Source: Mediterraneibacter catenae (GTDB lineage: Bacteria > Bacillota > Clostridia > Lachnospirales > Lachnospiraceae). From it: 64,000 bases of DNA. The notes beneath the pieces are model-generated. The model worked only from the letters and a program-made list of their open reading frames with translations, did not search any database and had not been told where the DNA came from. Both the position numbers and the translations under genes were made by a program. Positions within the stretch are counted from its first letter, which is position 1. Each line of letters begins with the position of its first letter. The stretch spans positions 1-64,000 of the forward strand of contig NZ_VMSO01000013.1 in assembly GCF_008691045.1 (NCBI RefSeq), written 5' to 3'. Positions 52,670-61,947 of this stretch are shown here, piece by piece.

Positions 52670-53982
52670 AGAAATACAAGCTTACAATTAATCTCGGCCT
52701 GAAGATCACGGCATTTGTTTTTTCTGTTTTTCTGTGGCTGATTGTAGTGAATATCGATAATCCCGTTTCCAGCATTACGTATAATAACATACCGGTTACA
52801 ATTGTAAATGATGATATTATTACATCATCGGGAGAAGTGTATCAGGTAGTAGGGGAGCAGACGGTAAGCGTTGTGGTATATGCTAACCGTCAGATACAGC
52901 AGGAGCTGACGGCAGACGATATTGTAGCTACAGCGGATATAAGAGAGATGGATACGAGCACAGGGCTTGTGCCCATTACTGTAGATATTCCGAATTACCG
53001 GGATGCATCAGCGGAAGCAGTGCCGCGAAACCTCCAGATCCAGAGAGAAAAATCCGGGAGAAAGGTTTTTGCGCTGACGGTAGAGACTACAGGAGATGAA
53101 CGTGACGGGTATATTGTCGGAGACATGACTGTTAATCCGGAGAATGTTACAATCACGGGTGCAGAATCCACACTGGAGCAGATTGACAGGGCGGTAGCAC
53201 AGGTCGATATTAATGGAATTTCGGAAGATGAAGAGAGATCCGCCGACTTGATACTGTTCGGCAAGGACGGGAATGTGATAGGTCAGAACCAGTTGGAAAA
53301 CAATTTGGGTGATGAAGGTATTACTGTATCAATCGAGGTACTGGAGCAAAAGACTGTTCCTGTGACGGCAGAGGCATCGGGCAGCCCTGCTGAGGGATAC
53401 AGATACACCAGTTGTACTGCAGAACCGGAAAGTGTGCAGATATGCGGCAAAAGTGATGTAATCGCGGATGTGGAGGAGATTGCAATTCCGGCATCGGCAA
53501 TCAGCGTCAACGGTGCTCGAAATCCGGTCGAGCAGACAGTGGATATTACGGAATATCTGCCTGACGGAGTGAGACTGGTTGACGAAAATGCAAAGAATAT
53601 AACAGTGACTGCAATGGTTGAACAGGAGGGAACCCGTACAATTGATTTCCTTGTTAACTCAATCATAATTAATGACTTGGCAGATGATTTATCAGTGAGT
53701 TATGAAACGGGAGCGGAGATAAGATTTACATTCAGCGGAGAACAAGATAAACTGGATGTGCTGGATATCAGTAATGCGGTATCAGTAGATCTGTCAGGAT
53801 ATACACAACCGGGGACTTACGATGTTCCGGTTAACGTTACGCTTCCGGAAGGAATTACACTGACGTCAGAGGTGACTGTACAACTTACTCTGGTGGATAA
53901 GTCGGAAAGTGATACTGAAGGTCCGTCTGGGTCAAATGATTCTTCGGGGCAGGAGGAAGATTCTCCCTCCGGGGAAGAATAA
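52666..53982 (+). CDS. cdaR: CdaR (YbbR-domain regulator of CdaA)
   Basis: A membrane-anchored extracytoplasmic protein of 438 residues that modulates CdaA. One signal-anchor helix (ITAFVFSVFLWLIVVNI) is followed by about four YbbR repeats, each starting from motifs like ITYNNIPVTIVNDD and RKVFALTVETTGDERDGYIVGD, and a Ser/Glu/Asp-rich C-terminal tail. The start at 52666 has AAAGGA 13 bases ahead; the ATG at 52654 is directly on that ribosome site, so 52666 is preferred although 52654 cannot be excluded. It overlaps the cdaA stop by four bases in either case as ATGA or 16 bases. Confidence 0.9.
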   Translation: MKKYKLTINLGLKITAFVFSVFLWLIVVNIDNPVSSITYNNIPVTIVNDDIITSSGEVYQVVGEQTVSVVVYANRQIQQELTADDIVATADIREMDTSTGLVPITVDIPNYRDASAEAVPRNLQIQREKSGRKVFALTVETTGDERDGYIVGDMTVNPENVTITGAESTLEQIDRAVAQVDINGISEDEERSADLILFGKDGNVIGQNQLENNLGDEGITVSIEVLEQKTVPVTAEASGSPAEGYRYTSCTAEPESVQICGKSDVIADVEEIAIPASAISVNGARNPVEQTVDITEYLPDGVRLVDENAKNITVTAMVEQEGTRTIDFLVNSIIINDLADDLSVSYETGAEIRFTFSGEQDKLDVLDISNAVSVDLSGYTQPGTYDVPVNVTLPEGITLTSEVTVQLTLVDKSESDTEGPSGSNDSSGQEEDSPSGEE

Positions 53983-54011
53983 TGAAGTAATATACAAGAG
54001 GTGAACACAAT

Positions 54012-54287
54012 ATGGTAAACGGAAAAGTGAAGATCAAGAATCCGACCGGACTACACTTAAGGCCTGCCGGGCTTTTCTGCAAGACTGCCATGCAGTTTAA
54101 ATGCAAAATCACTGTTCTCAAGAAAACGCGTCACGAAGATGTGACTGCTAATGCAAAAAGTGTATTGAGCGTACTTGGAGCCTGCATCAAGAGCGGAGAT
54201 GAGATTGAAATTGTCTGCGAAGGCACAGATGAGGAAGCGGCATTGCGGGAAATGGTACAGCTTGTAGAGGACGGGCTGGGAGAGTAG
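54012..54287 (+). CDS. HPr family phosphocarrier protein
   Basis: A 91-residue HPr-like protein. The active-site His is in GLHLRPAG (about residue 15-20), and a Ser in NAKSVLSVLG occupies the position that HPr kinase phosphorylates. It can therefore act in phosphotransferase sugar uptake or as a regulatory HPr/Crh-like factor. A few substitutions around the His (PTGLHLRPAGLFCKTA) are normal for the family. It lies 29 bases after cdaR with GAGGTGAACAC upstream. No EI or EII genes are near, so whether it is the main HPr of the cell is uncertain. Confidence 0.87.
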   Translation: MVNGKVKIKNPTGLHLRPAGLFCKTAMQFKCKITVLKKTRHEDVTANAKSVLSVLGACIKSGDEIEIVCEGTDEEAALREMVQLVEDGLGE

Positions 54288-54369
54288 ACAGCAGCATAAA
54301 CAATATTGGATAAAGAAATAGTCGATGGTACAGCTATAGTGAGAAAATATAAACCAGGAGGAAAATACT

Positions 54370-55299
54370 ATGAGCAAAGCAGCACTGGTCATCATGGCGG
54401 CAGGTATTGGAAGTCGTTTTGGAGGCGGAATCAAGCAGCTGGCTCCGGTGGGGCCAAACGGGGAAATCATCATGGATTACTCAATCTATGATGCAATTGA
54501 GGCGGGGTTTGATAAGGTTGTTTTTGTTATTCGCAAGGATCTTGAGAAAGATTTTAAAGAGGTGATCGGAAACCGGATTGAGAAACAGATTGACGTTGCA
54601 TATGCGTATCAGGAGATTGCAGATATTCCGGAAAAGTATCATGGGAAATTTCCAAAACGGACGAAACCCTGGGGAACCGGACAGGCAATTCTTTGTTGCA
54701 AAGATGTGATTGATTGTCCATTCCTGGTAATCAATGCAGATGACTATTATGGCAAGCATGCGTTTAAGGAAGCGTATTCCTATTTGACAAGTATGCACGA
54801 CACTGATAAAATACAGATTTGTATGGTCGGCTTTGTATTGAAGAATACGCTCAGCGATAATGGCGGAGTTACACGCGGGATATGCCAGGTGGATCATGAA
54901 GGTATGCTCACAGGTATTGTAGAGACGCACAACATAGAAAAAGACGGTGAAGGTGCGGCGGTCAGCACTGCTGACGGTAAAGTGAAATTGGATGCCGGCT
55001 CACCGGTCTCCATGAATATGTGGGGGCTTACACCTGATTTTATAAATGTTCTGGAAGCAGGATTTGATGAGTTCCTTCATAATACTGCTCCGGACGATTT
55101 GAAGGCAGAATATCTGCTTCCGACGATTATCGGCAATCTGTTGCAGCAGAATGAACTTACAGTAAAAGTCCTGAAATCGCATGACCAGTGGTTTGGAGTG
55201 ACATACAAAGAAGATCGTGAAGCAGTGATGAATGCAGTTAAAAAACTGATTGAGGATGGCGTGTATCCTTCCGTACTGTATTCTTCCGAAAGAGACTAA
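54370..55299 (+). CDS. Sugar nucleotidyltransferase (NTP_transferase family)
   Basis: A 309-residue cytosolic enzyme with the nucleotidyltransferase start AALVIMAAGIGSRFGGGIKQLAPVGPNGE (Gly-rich NTP loop with Lys) and the metal Asp pair in INADDYYGK. It probably activates a sugar phosphate for surface glycan synthesis. The specificity cannot be settled from sequence: the QLAPVGPNGE and WGTGQA motifs are shared among several dNDP/NDP-sugar pyrophosphorylases. The ribosome site AGGAGGAAAATACT is strong. The LCP ligase follows 27 bases downstream, consistent with wall glycopolymer work. Confidence 0.82.
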   Translation: MSKAALVIMAAGIGSRFGGGIKQLAPVGPNGEIIMDYSIYDAIEAGFDKVVFVIRKDLEKDFKEVIGNRIEKQIDVAYAYQEIADIPEKYHGKFPKRTKPWGTGQAILCCKDVIDCPFLVINADDYYGKHAFKEAYSYLTSMHDTDKIQICMVGFVLKNTLSDNGGVTRGICQVDHEGMLTGIVETHNIEKDGEGAAVSTADGKVKLDAGSPVSMNMWGLTPDFINVLEAGFDEFLHNTAPDDLKAEYLLPTIIGNLLQQNELTVKVLKSHDQWFGVTYKEDREAVMNAVKKLIEDGVYPSVLYSSERD

Positions 55300-55326
55300 A
55301 GACAAGCAGAAAAAGGATAATTCGCT

Positions 55327-56835
55327 ATGGCAAGAAAAAGACAATCTGGAAGGACCAGAAGCAATCGGCTTGGTTCTTTCTGCCTGATACTGCAGGCATT
55401 GATCAGCATTATTTTTATGATAGTGGTCGTGCTGCTTGATATGCTCCCCGGAAACTATCTGGCTCTTGTAGCGATGATATTGGTATTTTTATGGTGTATT
55501 GCCTTTACATCTCAGGCAGTCAGAAAGAAAAGGGGGACTGCGGGAAAGATATACAGTCTGGTTATGGTATGTGTTCTGGCATTTGGAACATATAATATTG
55601 CCGAGGCAAACAATATGCTTTCCATGATAACGGGAGGAAATACCCGGGTGGATAAGATGGCTGTGGCTGTCCTTGCAGATAATCCGGCAGAAACAATTGA
55701 GGATGCTATAGATTATGACTTTGGCGTCCAGTTCCAGCAGGGCGGGGATAACATACAGACTGCAGTGACTAATCTTCAGGAAGAACTTGGGACAACACTT
55801 AACGTGACAGAATGTGAATCTGTGCAGGATCAGGCACAGGCCCTGATGGACGGAGAAGTGGATGCCGTTATTTATAATGAAGCATATACAGAGCTTATGG
55901 ATGACGCAGTAGAGGGATTCAGTGACAACAGCAGAATCATATATGAAATGTCTATAGAGACAGAACTCGATCTGGGCGGCGGTTCGGATACCAGTCTGAC
56001 AAATAAGCCGTTCACGGTCTATATCAGCGGAATAGATACTTACGGAGAGGTAACAGAGACTAGCAGAAGCGATGTTAATATTATCGCTGTTGTCAATCCG
56101 ACCACACATCAGATTTTGCTGATCACTACGCCGCGAGACTCCTATGTGCCGCTGTACGGTCCTTCATCGCAGATACCGACGTATTCCCAGGGATCTATGG
56201 ATAAACTGACACATGCCGGAGTATACGGTATTGAGACTTCAATGGCGACTCTGGGTGAGCTGTATCACACAGAAATAAATTATTATGTAAGGCTCAACTT
56301 TACTTCGTTGATAGATATCGTAGACATCCTTGGAGGAATTGATGTAGATTCGGAGTATGCTTTCACAACCGGTGATGAGTCAGGCGCTGTTGTTGAAGTC
56401 CAGAAGGGATCTAATCACTTTGACGGCGAGGAGGCCCTGGCATTCTGCAGGGAACGTCACAATCTGGAAGACGGAGATAATCAGAGAGGCAAGAACCAGC
56501 AGGCAGTAATTACTGGTATGCTGAAGAAGGTGATTTCCCCTACGATGCTTCTGAGGGCTGGTACGATCATGAATCAGGTGAGCAAGGATGTTGAGATGAA
56601 TGTGACACAGCCGCAGCTTAACGCTCTGATCCGTAATCAGCTCAGGACCAATGCACAGTGGACGATACAGTCAGTGGCTCTTGAAGGAGAAGGTGGTCAG
56701 GACTACTGCTATTCAGCATCAAGCCAGCTTCTTTATGTAATGTATCCGGATGAGACATCCCTGCAGGAGATTATCGATCTTGCCAATGTTGTGGAAGAGG
56801 GCGGTACATTGGCCGGTGGAGAATCCTTGAATTGA
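55327..56835 (+). CDS. LytR-CpsA-Psr (LCP) family wall glycopolymer ligase
   Basis: A membrane-anchored enzyme that attaches teichoic acid or capsule-like polymers to peptidoglycan. The 502 residues begin with RKRQSGRTRSNR, two or three transmembrane helices to about residue 105, then a segment of roughly 120 residues resembling a substrate-binding domain (VDKMAVAVLADNPAETI onwards), and the LCP domain with VTTSRSDVNII (Asp/Arg), PRDSYVPL, and the LDG-type INYYVRLNFTSLIDIVDILGGIDVD and CRERHNLEDGDNQRGKNQQAVI arginine motifs. It precedes the IS remnant. Confidence 0.92.
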   Translation: MARKRQSGRTRSNRLGSFCLILQALISIIFMIVVVLLDMLPGNYLALVAMILVFLWCIAFTSQAVRKKRGTAGKIYSLVMVCVLAFGTYNIAEANNMLSMITGGNTRVDKMAVAVLADNPAETIEDAIDYDFGVQFQQGGDNIQTAVTNLQEELGTTLNVTECESVQDQAQALMDGEVDAVIYNEAYTELMDDAVEGFSDNSRIIYEMSIETELDLGGGSDTSLTNKPFTVYISGIDTYGEVTETSRSDVNIIAVVNPTTHQILLITTPRDSYVPLYGPSSQIPTYSQGSMDKLTHAGVYGIETSMATLGELYHTEINYYVRLNFTSLIDIVDILGGIDVDSEYAFTTGDESGAVVEVQKGSNHFDGEEALAFCRERHNLEDGDNQRGKNQQAVITGMLKKVISPTMLLRAGTIMNQVSKDVEMNVTQPQLNALIRNQLRTNAQWTIQSVALEGEGGQDYCYSASSQLLYVMYPDETSLQEIIDLANVVEEGGTLAGGESLN

Positions 56836-56903
56836 AAAAGTAAATTCGGTATGTAAGAGGGTGTGTGGACAAAAAGTTGGACTCTTACACATCGTGACTA
56901 ACG

Positions 56904-57350
56904 ATGAAATACACAAAAGAACAAATAGCTATCGCGTTACAGATGCTGGGGGCTACTGGTTTCCCAAGAAAAGTTATAGAAATTCTTGGTTATCCTTCTA
57001 ACCCTATGTTATATCACTGGAGAAAGAAATATCCAGAGCTTTATAATTCACCACAGGTAAAACACTGGAAACAAGCTTCTTCTGAATTCAAATTAGAAAT
57101 AATTCAGCGTTGTTTTATTGATGGAGAGAATGTAAAATCAGTATCAGAAGAAATAGGATATACGCCATCATCCATATATGGGTGGTATCGACGTTATCGC
57201 AAGAAAGGGATATTTCCTTCCATGAAAAAATCTGATAAACATACAGTAACTCCAAATGCTGCAAATGCCGAAAATATTGATGATCTCAAAGCACAGATGC
57301 TAGAGATGCAAATGGAAATTGATATTCTTAAGGAAACCATAAATGTCTAA
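56904..57350 (+). CDS. IS3-family transposase OrfA
   Basis: A 148-residue orfA product with two helix-turn-helix segments (EQIAIALQMLGATGFPRKVIEILGY and GENVKSVSEEIGYTPSSIYGWYRRY) and a C-terminal leucine-rich coil (DDLKAQMLEMQMEIDILKETI), as in IS150-like elements. In a complete element, frameshifting at the A tract just past its end yields the OrfAB transposase. The protein itself looks undamaged but lacks a functional partner here. Confidence 0.88.
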   Translation: MKYTKEQIAIALQMLGATGFPRKVIEILGYPSNPMLYHWRKKYPELYNSPQVKHWKQASSEFKLEIIQRCFIDGENVKSVSEEIGYTPSSIYGWYRRYRKKGIFPSMKKSDKHTVTPNAANAENIDDLKAQMLEMQMEIDILKETINV

Positions 57351-57770
57351 AAAAAGACCCCGGCGTCGATCAGACAGCTCTCACGAACCGAGAGAAGGCA
57401 GTGATAATCGACGCCCTGAAAAGTAAGTATTCACTGCCAGATCTTTGCAAAAAGCAACTCTTTCTCCTGATGAGAAGCCCATCGTTCATTCAGATAGAGG
57501 CTGCCATTACCGTTGGCCTGAATGGATTAAAATCATGGATGATGCCGGACTCACAAGATTTATGTCAAGGAAAGGCTGCTCTCCGGATAATTCCGCCTGT
57601 GAAGGTTTCTTCGGTCATCTCAAAACAGAGATGTTCTATGGGTACAATGGGATAACTATAGCATTGATGAATTTATCCAAGAGGTAAACGACTACATGCA
57701 GTGGTGCTGCCGTGATCGTATCAAAACAACACTCGGAGGATTAAGCCCTCTAGATTATAGGAGGAGTATA
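57343..57770 (+). pseudogene. IS3-family transposase OrfB remnant
   Basis: The start encodes KDPGVDQTAL...KSKYSLPDLCKK in one frame. It is then joined, out of phase, to ATLSPDEKPIVHSDRGCHYRW and SRKGCSPDNSACEGFFGHLKTEMFY, with the end (MQWCCRDRIKTTLGGLSPLDYRR) in yet another frame. The first two acidic residues of the DDE triad are in the deleted part; only the Glu region (ACEGFFG) remains. The element cannot transpose by itself. Confidence 0.85.
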
Positions 57771-57950
57771 GGGGGTGTGTGTCTAAAAAAATGTCCGCAC
57801 GCCCTTTTTACCTTTTAAAATTGAAATAGAGAATATATACTAGACAATGTGCCTCTTTTTAAGTATGCTATATATGTAGCGTATCTTCAGATTTTATCTT
57901 ATGCATTGTTTTATTTAGGACAATGCCTTGAAAGGGAAAGGCGGAGAAAA

Positions 57951-58298
57951 ATGGTGAGAGGAAAAAAGAAATAAAAAAAGCTAATAATAATAATATCTTT
58001 CTTAAGCGGGGTTATTGTACTTTGCTCAAAGTCTCCTGTATTTGCTAAAGAAGATATAAACTTATATGGGGAAAATGAAGTAAGTGTCTTCGGAAGTGGA
58101 TATACCTGTTGGTATTATACTCAGTTTTATGGAAACTATTTATTCCATTCGGTACTTTATAATCCTGGCAGTATGTCATCTATACAGGATGGTCGTCTGG
58201 GAATTAATGCATCACATGGGTGTGTCAGATTGAGTTTAAGTAATGCGAAATGGATTTATGATAATATTCCATCTTCTACAAAGGTCGTAGTATATTAG
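57951..58298 (+). pseudogene. L,D-transpeptidase (YkuD) relic
   Basis: Frame from ATG 57951 reads MVRGKKK then TAA at 57972, and continues in the same frame with KKLIIIISFLSGVIVLCS (a signal-peptide core) and ...YLFHSVLYNPGSM...GINASHGCVRLSLSNAKWIYDNIP to a stop at 58296-58298. SHGCVRL is the YkuD catalytic Cys motif and FHSVLYN the conserved His strand. The product is only about 115 residues: the N-terminal half of the YkuD domain and the usual binding domains are missing. The in-frame stop near the start, plus the deletion, argue for a pseudogene. Confidence 0.78.
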
Positions 58299-58322
58299 AA
58301 TTGAGTGGTGCAGCCATATGGT

Positions 58323-58353
58323 AAAATCGGCATGAAATTTTCATGCCGATTTT
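58323..58353 (+). terminator. Terminator between the transpeptidase relic and the lysozyme gene
   Basis: AAAATCGGCATGA pairs perfectly with TCATGCCGATTTT around AATTT. A T-rich tail (TATTAAG) follows. It would isolate the GH25 gene from reading upstream. Confidence 0.78.
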
Positions 58354-58445
58354 ATTAAGAGGAGAATATGATAAGAGGTGGTTGTTGAATTTTGACAAAA
58401 AAATTGATATGATAAGCAAAGTTATTAATAAAGTGGAGGAAGATA

Positions 58446-60092
58446 ATGAAAATTAGAAGGACAGCAATTGCATTGATGATCATTTGTTTGTTGGGAATAG
58501 AGCCGAGTAATTATGTTTATGCCTATGCGGATGATTCGAAAGAGATAGAATTCTATCAAGGGGAAGAAGAGGAAAATAGTGAGGCGATAGCAAATGTAGA
58601 TAGTGTCGGAAGTGAAGATCCCGGAACAGGTAGATATCAGGGGAATATTCCGGAGGGATTTTTTGATGAAAATGGAGTACAGACTTATTCGGAAAGCGTT
58701 ATTCATAATAGCAGATTTGACGGTTATGCAATAAAAAAAGGAATAGATGTATCTACATGGAATGGGACAATTGATTGGAAAAAAGTAGGAGATGACGGAA
58801 TAGAATTCGCTATTATTCGTGGCGCTTATCGAGGTTATGGTGATCAGGGCACTTTAGTAAAAGATGATAAAGCAGCTTATAATTTTGAGCAGGCTGAAAA
58901 AGCTGGAATTCCGGTTGGGGCGTATATATTTTCACAGGCAGTGACAGAGGAAGAAGCAGTTGAAGAGGCAAATTATTTATTGAATATAGTAAAAGGGTAT
59001 GATATCACACTCCCACTTGTATTAGATTTTGAATATGCAAGTGATGGGAATGGTTTGACGGGAAGATTGTATAATGCTGATTTATCTGTAGAAGAGGCAA
59101 CGGCGGTTTGCCGAGCGTTTTGCAAAACGGTCGAAGATGCGGGCTATAATGCTATGGTATATGCTAATAAGGATATGTTGGAAAATGATCTTCAAGCTTC
59201 ACAAATCAGTAAAGATTATTTAGTATGGTTAGCGCATTATACGTCTATGACAGACTATAGGGGGGAGTACGATTTCTGGCAGTATACATCAGTTGGAAAA
59301 GTAGATGGAATTAGCGGGAATGTTGACTTAAATTATTGGTATGTAGAGCCAGACCAAACAAAGGAACTAATACAAGAAAACGGGGAATGGCTTTATTATG
59401 TTAATGGAGTATTTCAGAGCAATTTTACGGGATTAGTAAAAATAGATAATAGATGGTATTATATTTTGAGTGGAAAATGGCAGTCAGGCTATACGGGACT
59501 TGTTGAATATGATACGGGTACCCAGTATTATGTGAAAGATGGTACGATTCAACATGGATTTACCGGATTGATAAAGCTGGGAAATAGATGGTATTATATT
59601 TTGGATGGAAAATGGCAGTCGAATTATACCGGACTTGTAGAATATACCAGTGGTACTCAATATTATGTAAAAAGCGGAATAATTCAGCATGGTTTTAGCG
59701 GGTTAATAAAAATATCAAATACGTGGTATTATATCGTAGGAGGAAGATGGCAGCACGATTATACTGGTCTTGCAGAATATAGCAGTGGAACATATTATTA
59801 TGTAGAAGCCGGAGTGATCAGACATGATTTTACCGGATTGAAAAAACTGGGGGATGTGTGGTATTACATTATTAACGGAAGATGGCAGTCTGGGTTTACC
59901 GGATTAGCTAAATATAATACTGGAAGCTGGTACTATGTTGATGAAGGCGTTATAGACTATAGTTTCAATGGAATTGTAAAACAAGGGTCATGCACATATT
60001 ATGTGAAAAGCGGAAAGTGGCAAAAAGGATTTGACGGAAAAATAGTAATTGATGGGACCAATTATACAGTTGCAAATGGGCTGATAGTTTGA
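58446..60092 (+). CDS. Secreted GH25 lysozyme with repeated cell-wall-binding domain
   Basis: A 548-residue exported muramidase. The signal peptide (MKIRRTAIALMIICLLGIEPS) is followed by an acidic linker and a GH25 domain (about 95-305) with catalytic Asp/Glu pattern GIDVSTWNGTIDW, VLDFEYASDG and the FWQYTSVGKVDGISGNVDLNYW ending. The C-terminus (from about 312) has six or so tandem aromatic repeats of about 40 residues (GLVKIDNRWYYILSGKWQSGYT type), a choline-binding or glucan-binding-like fold. GC is low compared with the core. Ribosome site GTGGAGGAAGAT. It may remodel the wall or attack competitors. Confidence 0.9.
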   Translation: MKIRRTAIALMIICLLGIEPSNYVYAYADDSKEIEFYQGEEEENSEAIANVDSVGSEDPGTGRYQGNIPEGFFDENGVQTYSESVIHNSRFDGYAIKKGIDVSTWNGTIDWKKVGDDGIEFAIIRGAYRGYGDQGTLVKDDKAAYNFEQAEKAGIPVGAYIFSQAVTEEEAVEEANYLLNIVKGYDITLPLVLDFEYASDGNGLTGRLYNADLSVEEATAVCRAFCKTVEDAGYNAMVYANKDMLENDLQASQISKDYLVWLAHYTSMTDYRGEYDFWQYTSVGKVDGISGNVDLNYWYVEPDQTKELIQENGEWLYYVNGVFQSNFTGLVKIDNRWYYILSGKWQSGYTGLVEYDTGTQYYVKDGTIQHGFTGLIKLGNRWYYILDGKWQSNYTGLVEYTSGTQYYVKSGIIQHGFSGLIKISNTWYYIVGGRWQHDYTGLAEYSSGTYYYVEAGVIRHDFTGLKKLGDVWYYIINGRWQSGFTGLAKYNTGSWYYVDEGVIDYSFNGIVKQGSCTYYVKSGKWQKGFDGKIVIDGTNYTVANGLIV

Positions 60093-60105
60093 TGAAAGGC
60101 AGAAG

Positions 60106-61131
60106 ATGAGTAGTAAAAGAATTGAATGGCTTGATATTGCTAAGGGAATCGGAATTTTTTTGGTTGTTTATGCTCATGCAAGAGCACCGTACAATAGTTA
60201 TATATATAATTTTCATATGCCACTATTTTTTTTGATTTCTGGAATACTCTATAAATCAGGAAGAGATTTAAAGTCATATATTTTTCGTAAGATACAGACA
60301 TTATATATACCTTTTGTAAGTTGGAATCTGATTTTTATTATAGGAAAGTCTATTCTTCGTCATCAGGAGATATCTGTTGATTATATAATTGAAGTAATTC
60401 TTACGTTGCAGAAAGATGGAGAATTTTTAGGTGCTACGTGGTTTTTAGGTGCCTTATTTCTTATTACCGTAATATATAAGCTGTTAGATTATTATATTTC
60501 TGACATGCCGTCAAAAAGGTGGATACTGCTAGGCGTTTTTGCGGCTTGGGGAATTATTGGTTTTGAGATAACTCTTCCATATATGTTAAGTAGAACGTTT
60601 ATATTAGGATTTTTCTATGCAATTGGAAATTTTGGAAAAGAATTTTTCCTCGATTTGAAACTGAATAAAACTACAATAGTGTATATGGTTATAGCAGCAG
60701 GCACTTTTTTCGTAATCGGGCATTATAACAGTGCTAATATGGGGGCTAACGAATACAAATACAGGATCCTTTTTGTGATAGGTGCACTGGCGGCAAGCTA
60801 TGTGACACTATGTTTCTCTAAGATAGTAGGAGCTATGGGAAGAAAGTATATTTTTTCTTTGTTCAGAAAGGGAATATGCCTGATGGGGAAAAAGTCTGTT
60901 GATATAGTAATTTGGCAGTTTGTGGCATTTCGTATTGTAATAGCTATACAGTTATGTTTAAATGGGATATCGCTTACAAAGTTATTGGATTATTATCCAA
61001 TGTATAGTGAAAGGAATGGATGGTGGATTGCGTATACTCTGGCAGGAATCGTTATTCCTATTGTCTGGGGGATTTTTTTAAGGGGAGGAATCTGGGGGAA
61101 AGTGCTGCGGAAAATCCATGTGGTAAATTAG
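60106..61131 (+). CDS. Acyltransferase 3 family membrane protein
   Basis: A 341-residue integral membrane O-acyltransferase with the family start RIEWLDIAKGIGIFLVVYAHA (catalytic His) and the FHMPLFFLISGILYKSGR segment; about nine membrane helices follow. Family members add acetyl groups to surface polysaccharides or wall glycans. It lies 14 bases after the lysozyme gene and before the ribitol-phosphate genes, suggesting O-acetylation of a wall polymer. The base composition is AT-rich, like the lysozyme gene. Confidence 0.88.
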   Translation: MSSKRIEWLDIAKGIGIFLVVYAHARAPYNSYIYNFHMPLFFLISGILYKSGRDLKSYIFRKIQTLYIPFVSWNLIFIIGKSILRHQEISVDYIIEVILTLQKDGEFLGATWFLGALFLITVIYKLLDYYISDMPSKRWILLGVFAAWGIIGFEITLPYMLSRTFILGFFYAIGNFGKEFFLDLKLNKTTIVYMVIAAGTFFVIGHYNSANMGANEYKYRILFVIGALAASYVTLCFSKIVGAMGRKYIFSLFRKGICLMGKKSVDIVIWQFVAFRIVIAIQLCLNGISLTKLLDYYPMYSERNGWWIAYTLAGIVIPIVWGIFLRGGIWGKVLRKIHVVN

Positions 61132-61141
61132 ATAGCAGATA

Positions 61142-61170
61142 TTGACAAAGTATTACTAAATTGTTACAAT
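61142..61170 (+). promoter_or_regulatory. Promoter of the tarIJ-ABC operon
   Basis: TTGACA at 61142-61147, a 17-base spacer and TACAAT at 61165-61170, 54 bases ahead of the GTG start of tarI. The match to consensus is strong. Confidence 0.75.
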
Positions 61171-61224
61171 GCCACAGGTGAAACGATAATTACGAAAAGG
61201 GCATTTGTTTTAGAGGGAATTAGC

Positions 61225-61947
61225 GTGCAAGAGTATATATATGGAGTTATTTTAGCAGGCGGTCAAGGGACTAGAATGGGAAATGCAGATAAACCGAAAC
61301 AATTTCTAACGGTTGGAGAAAAGCCGGTTATTATTCATACCATAGAAAAATTTATTATTAACTCTCATTTTATTGAAATTGTTGTCTTGGTACCTAAATC
61401 ATGGCTTGCATATACAAAAGATATTATAAGAAAATATATCAGACAACATGAGAAAATTGTTGTAGTTGAAGGTGGGACTACTCGTAATGAGACAATTATG
61501 AATGCCATTCAGTATATAGAAGATTGTGGCAGGCTGACAGAAGATACGATTATTGTCACACATGATTCTGTGCGTCCATTTGTTACTTACCGCATCATAG
61601 AAGAAAACATTAAGTTTGCCAGAAATTTTGGTGCCTGCGATACAGTGATTCCGGCTTCTGATACGATTGTGGAGAGTCGGGACGGGAGTTTTATCAGCAA
61701 TATTCCGGAAAGGGAAAAAATGTTTCAGGGGCAGACGCCTCAGTCGTTCAAAGCAAAACATCTGAGAAAAATCTATCAGAGCCTGACTGATGCGGAACGG
61801 GCAATATTGACTGATGCATGCAAAATATATGTGCTGAAAAACGAACCTGTATATCTGGTGGAAGGCGAGGTATCCAATATAAAGATAACTTATCCGCATG
61901 ATCTACGAGTGGCTGAAGCGATTCTGGGAGGAAACCAGACATGTTAA
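61225..61947 (+). CDS. tarI: Ribitol-5-phosphate cytidylyltransferase (TarI/IspD family)
   Basis: A 240-residue cytidylyltransferase that makes CDP-ribitol for wall teichoic acid. IspD-family motifs include VILAGGQGTRMGNADKPKQFL (residues 8-28) and HDSVRPFVTYRI. The tarJ gene overlapping its end distinguishes it from MEP-pathway IspD. The start is GTG at 61225 with AGAGGGAATTAGC before it. The first part of the gene is AT-rich; the second half returns to the composition of neighbouring core genes, which may reflect mosaic origin. Confidence 0.87.
   Translation: MQEYIYGVILAGGQGTRMGNADKPKQFLTVGEKPVIIHTIEKFIINSHFIEIVVLVPKSWLAYTKDIIRKYIRQHEKIVVVEGGTTRNETIMNAIQYIEDCGRLTEDTIIVTHDSVRPFVTYRIIEENIKFARNFGACDTVIPASDTIVESRDGSFISNIPEREKMFQGQTPQSFKAKHLRKIYQSLTDAERAILTDACKIYVLKNEPVYLVEGEVSNIKITYPHDLRVAEAILGGNQTC

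Larger units (their letters stand above)
56859..57804 (+). mobile_element. Decayed IS3-family (IS150-like) insertion sequence
   Basis: About 946 bases bounded by imperfect inverted ends (GGGTGTGTGGACAAAAAG and GGGCGTGCGGACATTTTT, read inward). An intact orfA is followed by an orfB that has lost about 390 bases in its middle. The overlap contains the A-rich slip site TCTAAAAAAAGACC (57346-57359). Neither end shows a clear target-site duplication. It lies between the LCP gene and the L,D-transpeptidase relic and marks the switch to a lower-GC region. Confidence 0.82.

Noticed and set aside
59390-60080. Tandem repeats that might suggest a CRISPR or minisatellite
   Set aside because: They are coding repeats of about 40 residues in the wall-binding part of the lysozyme, with degenerate DNA and no spacer structure.
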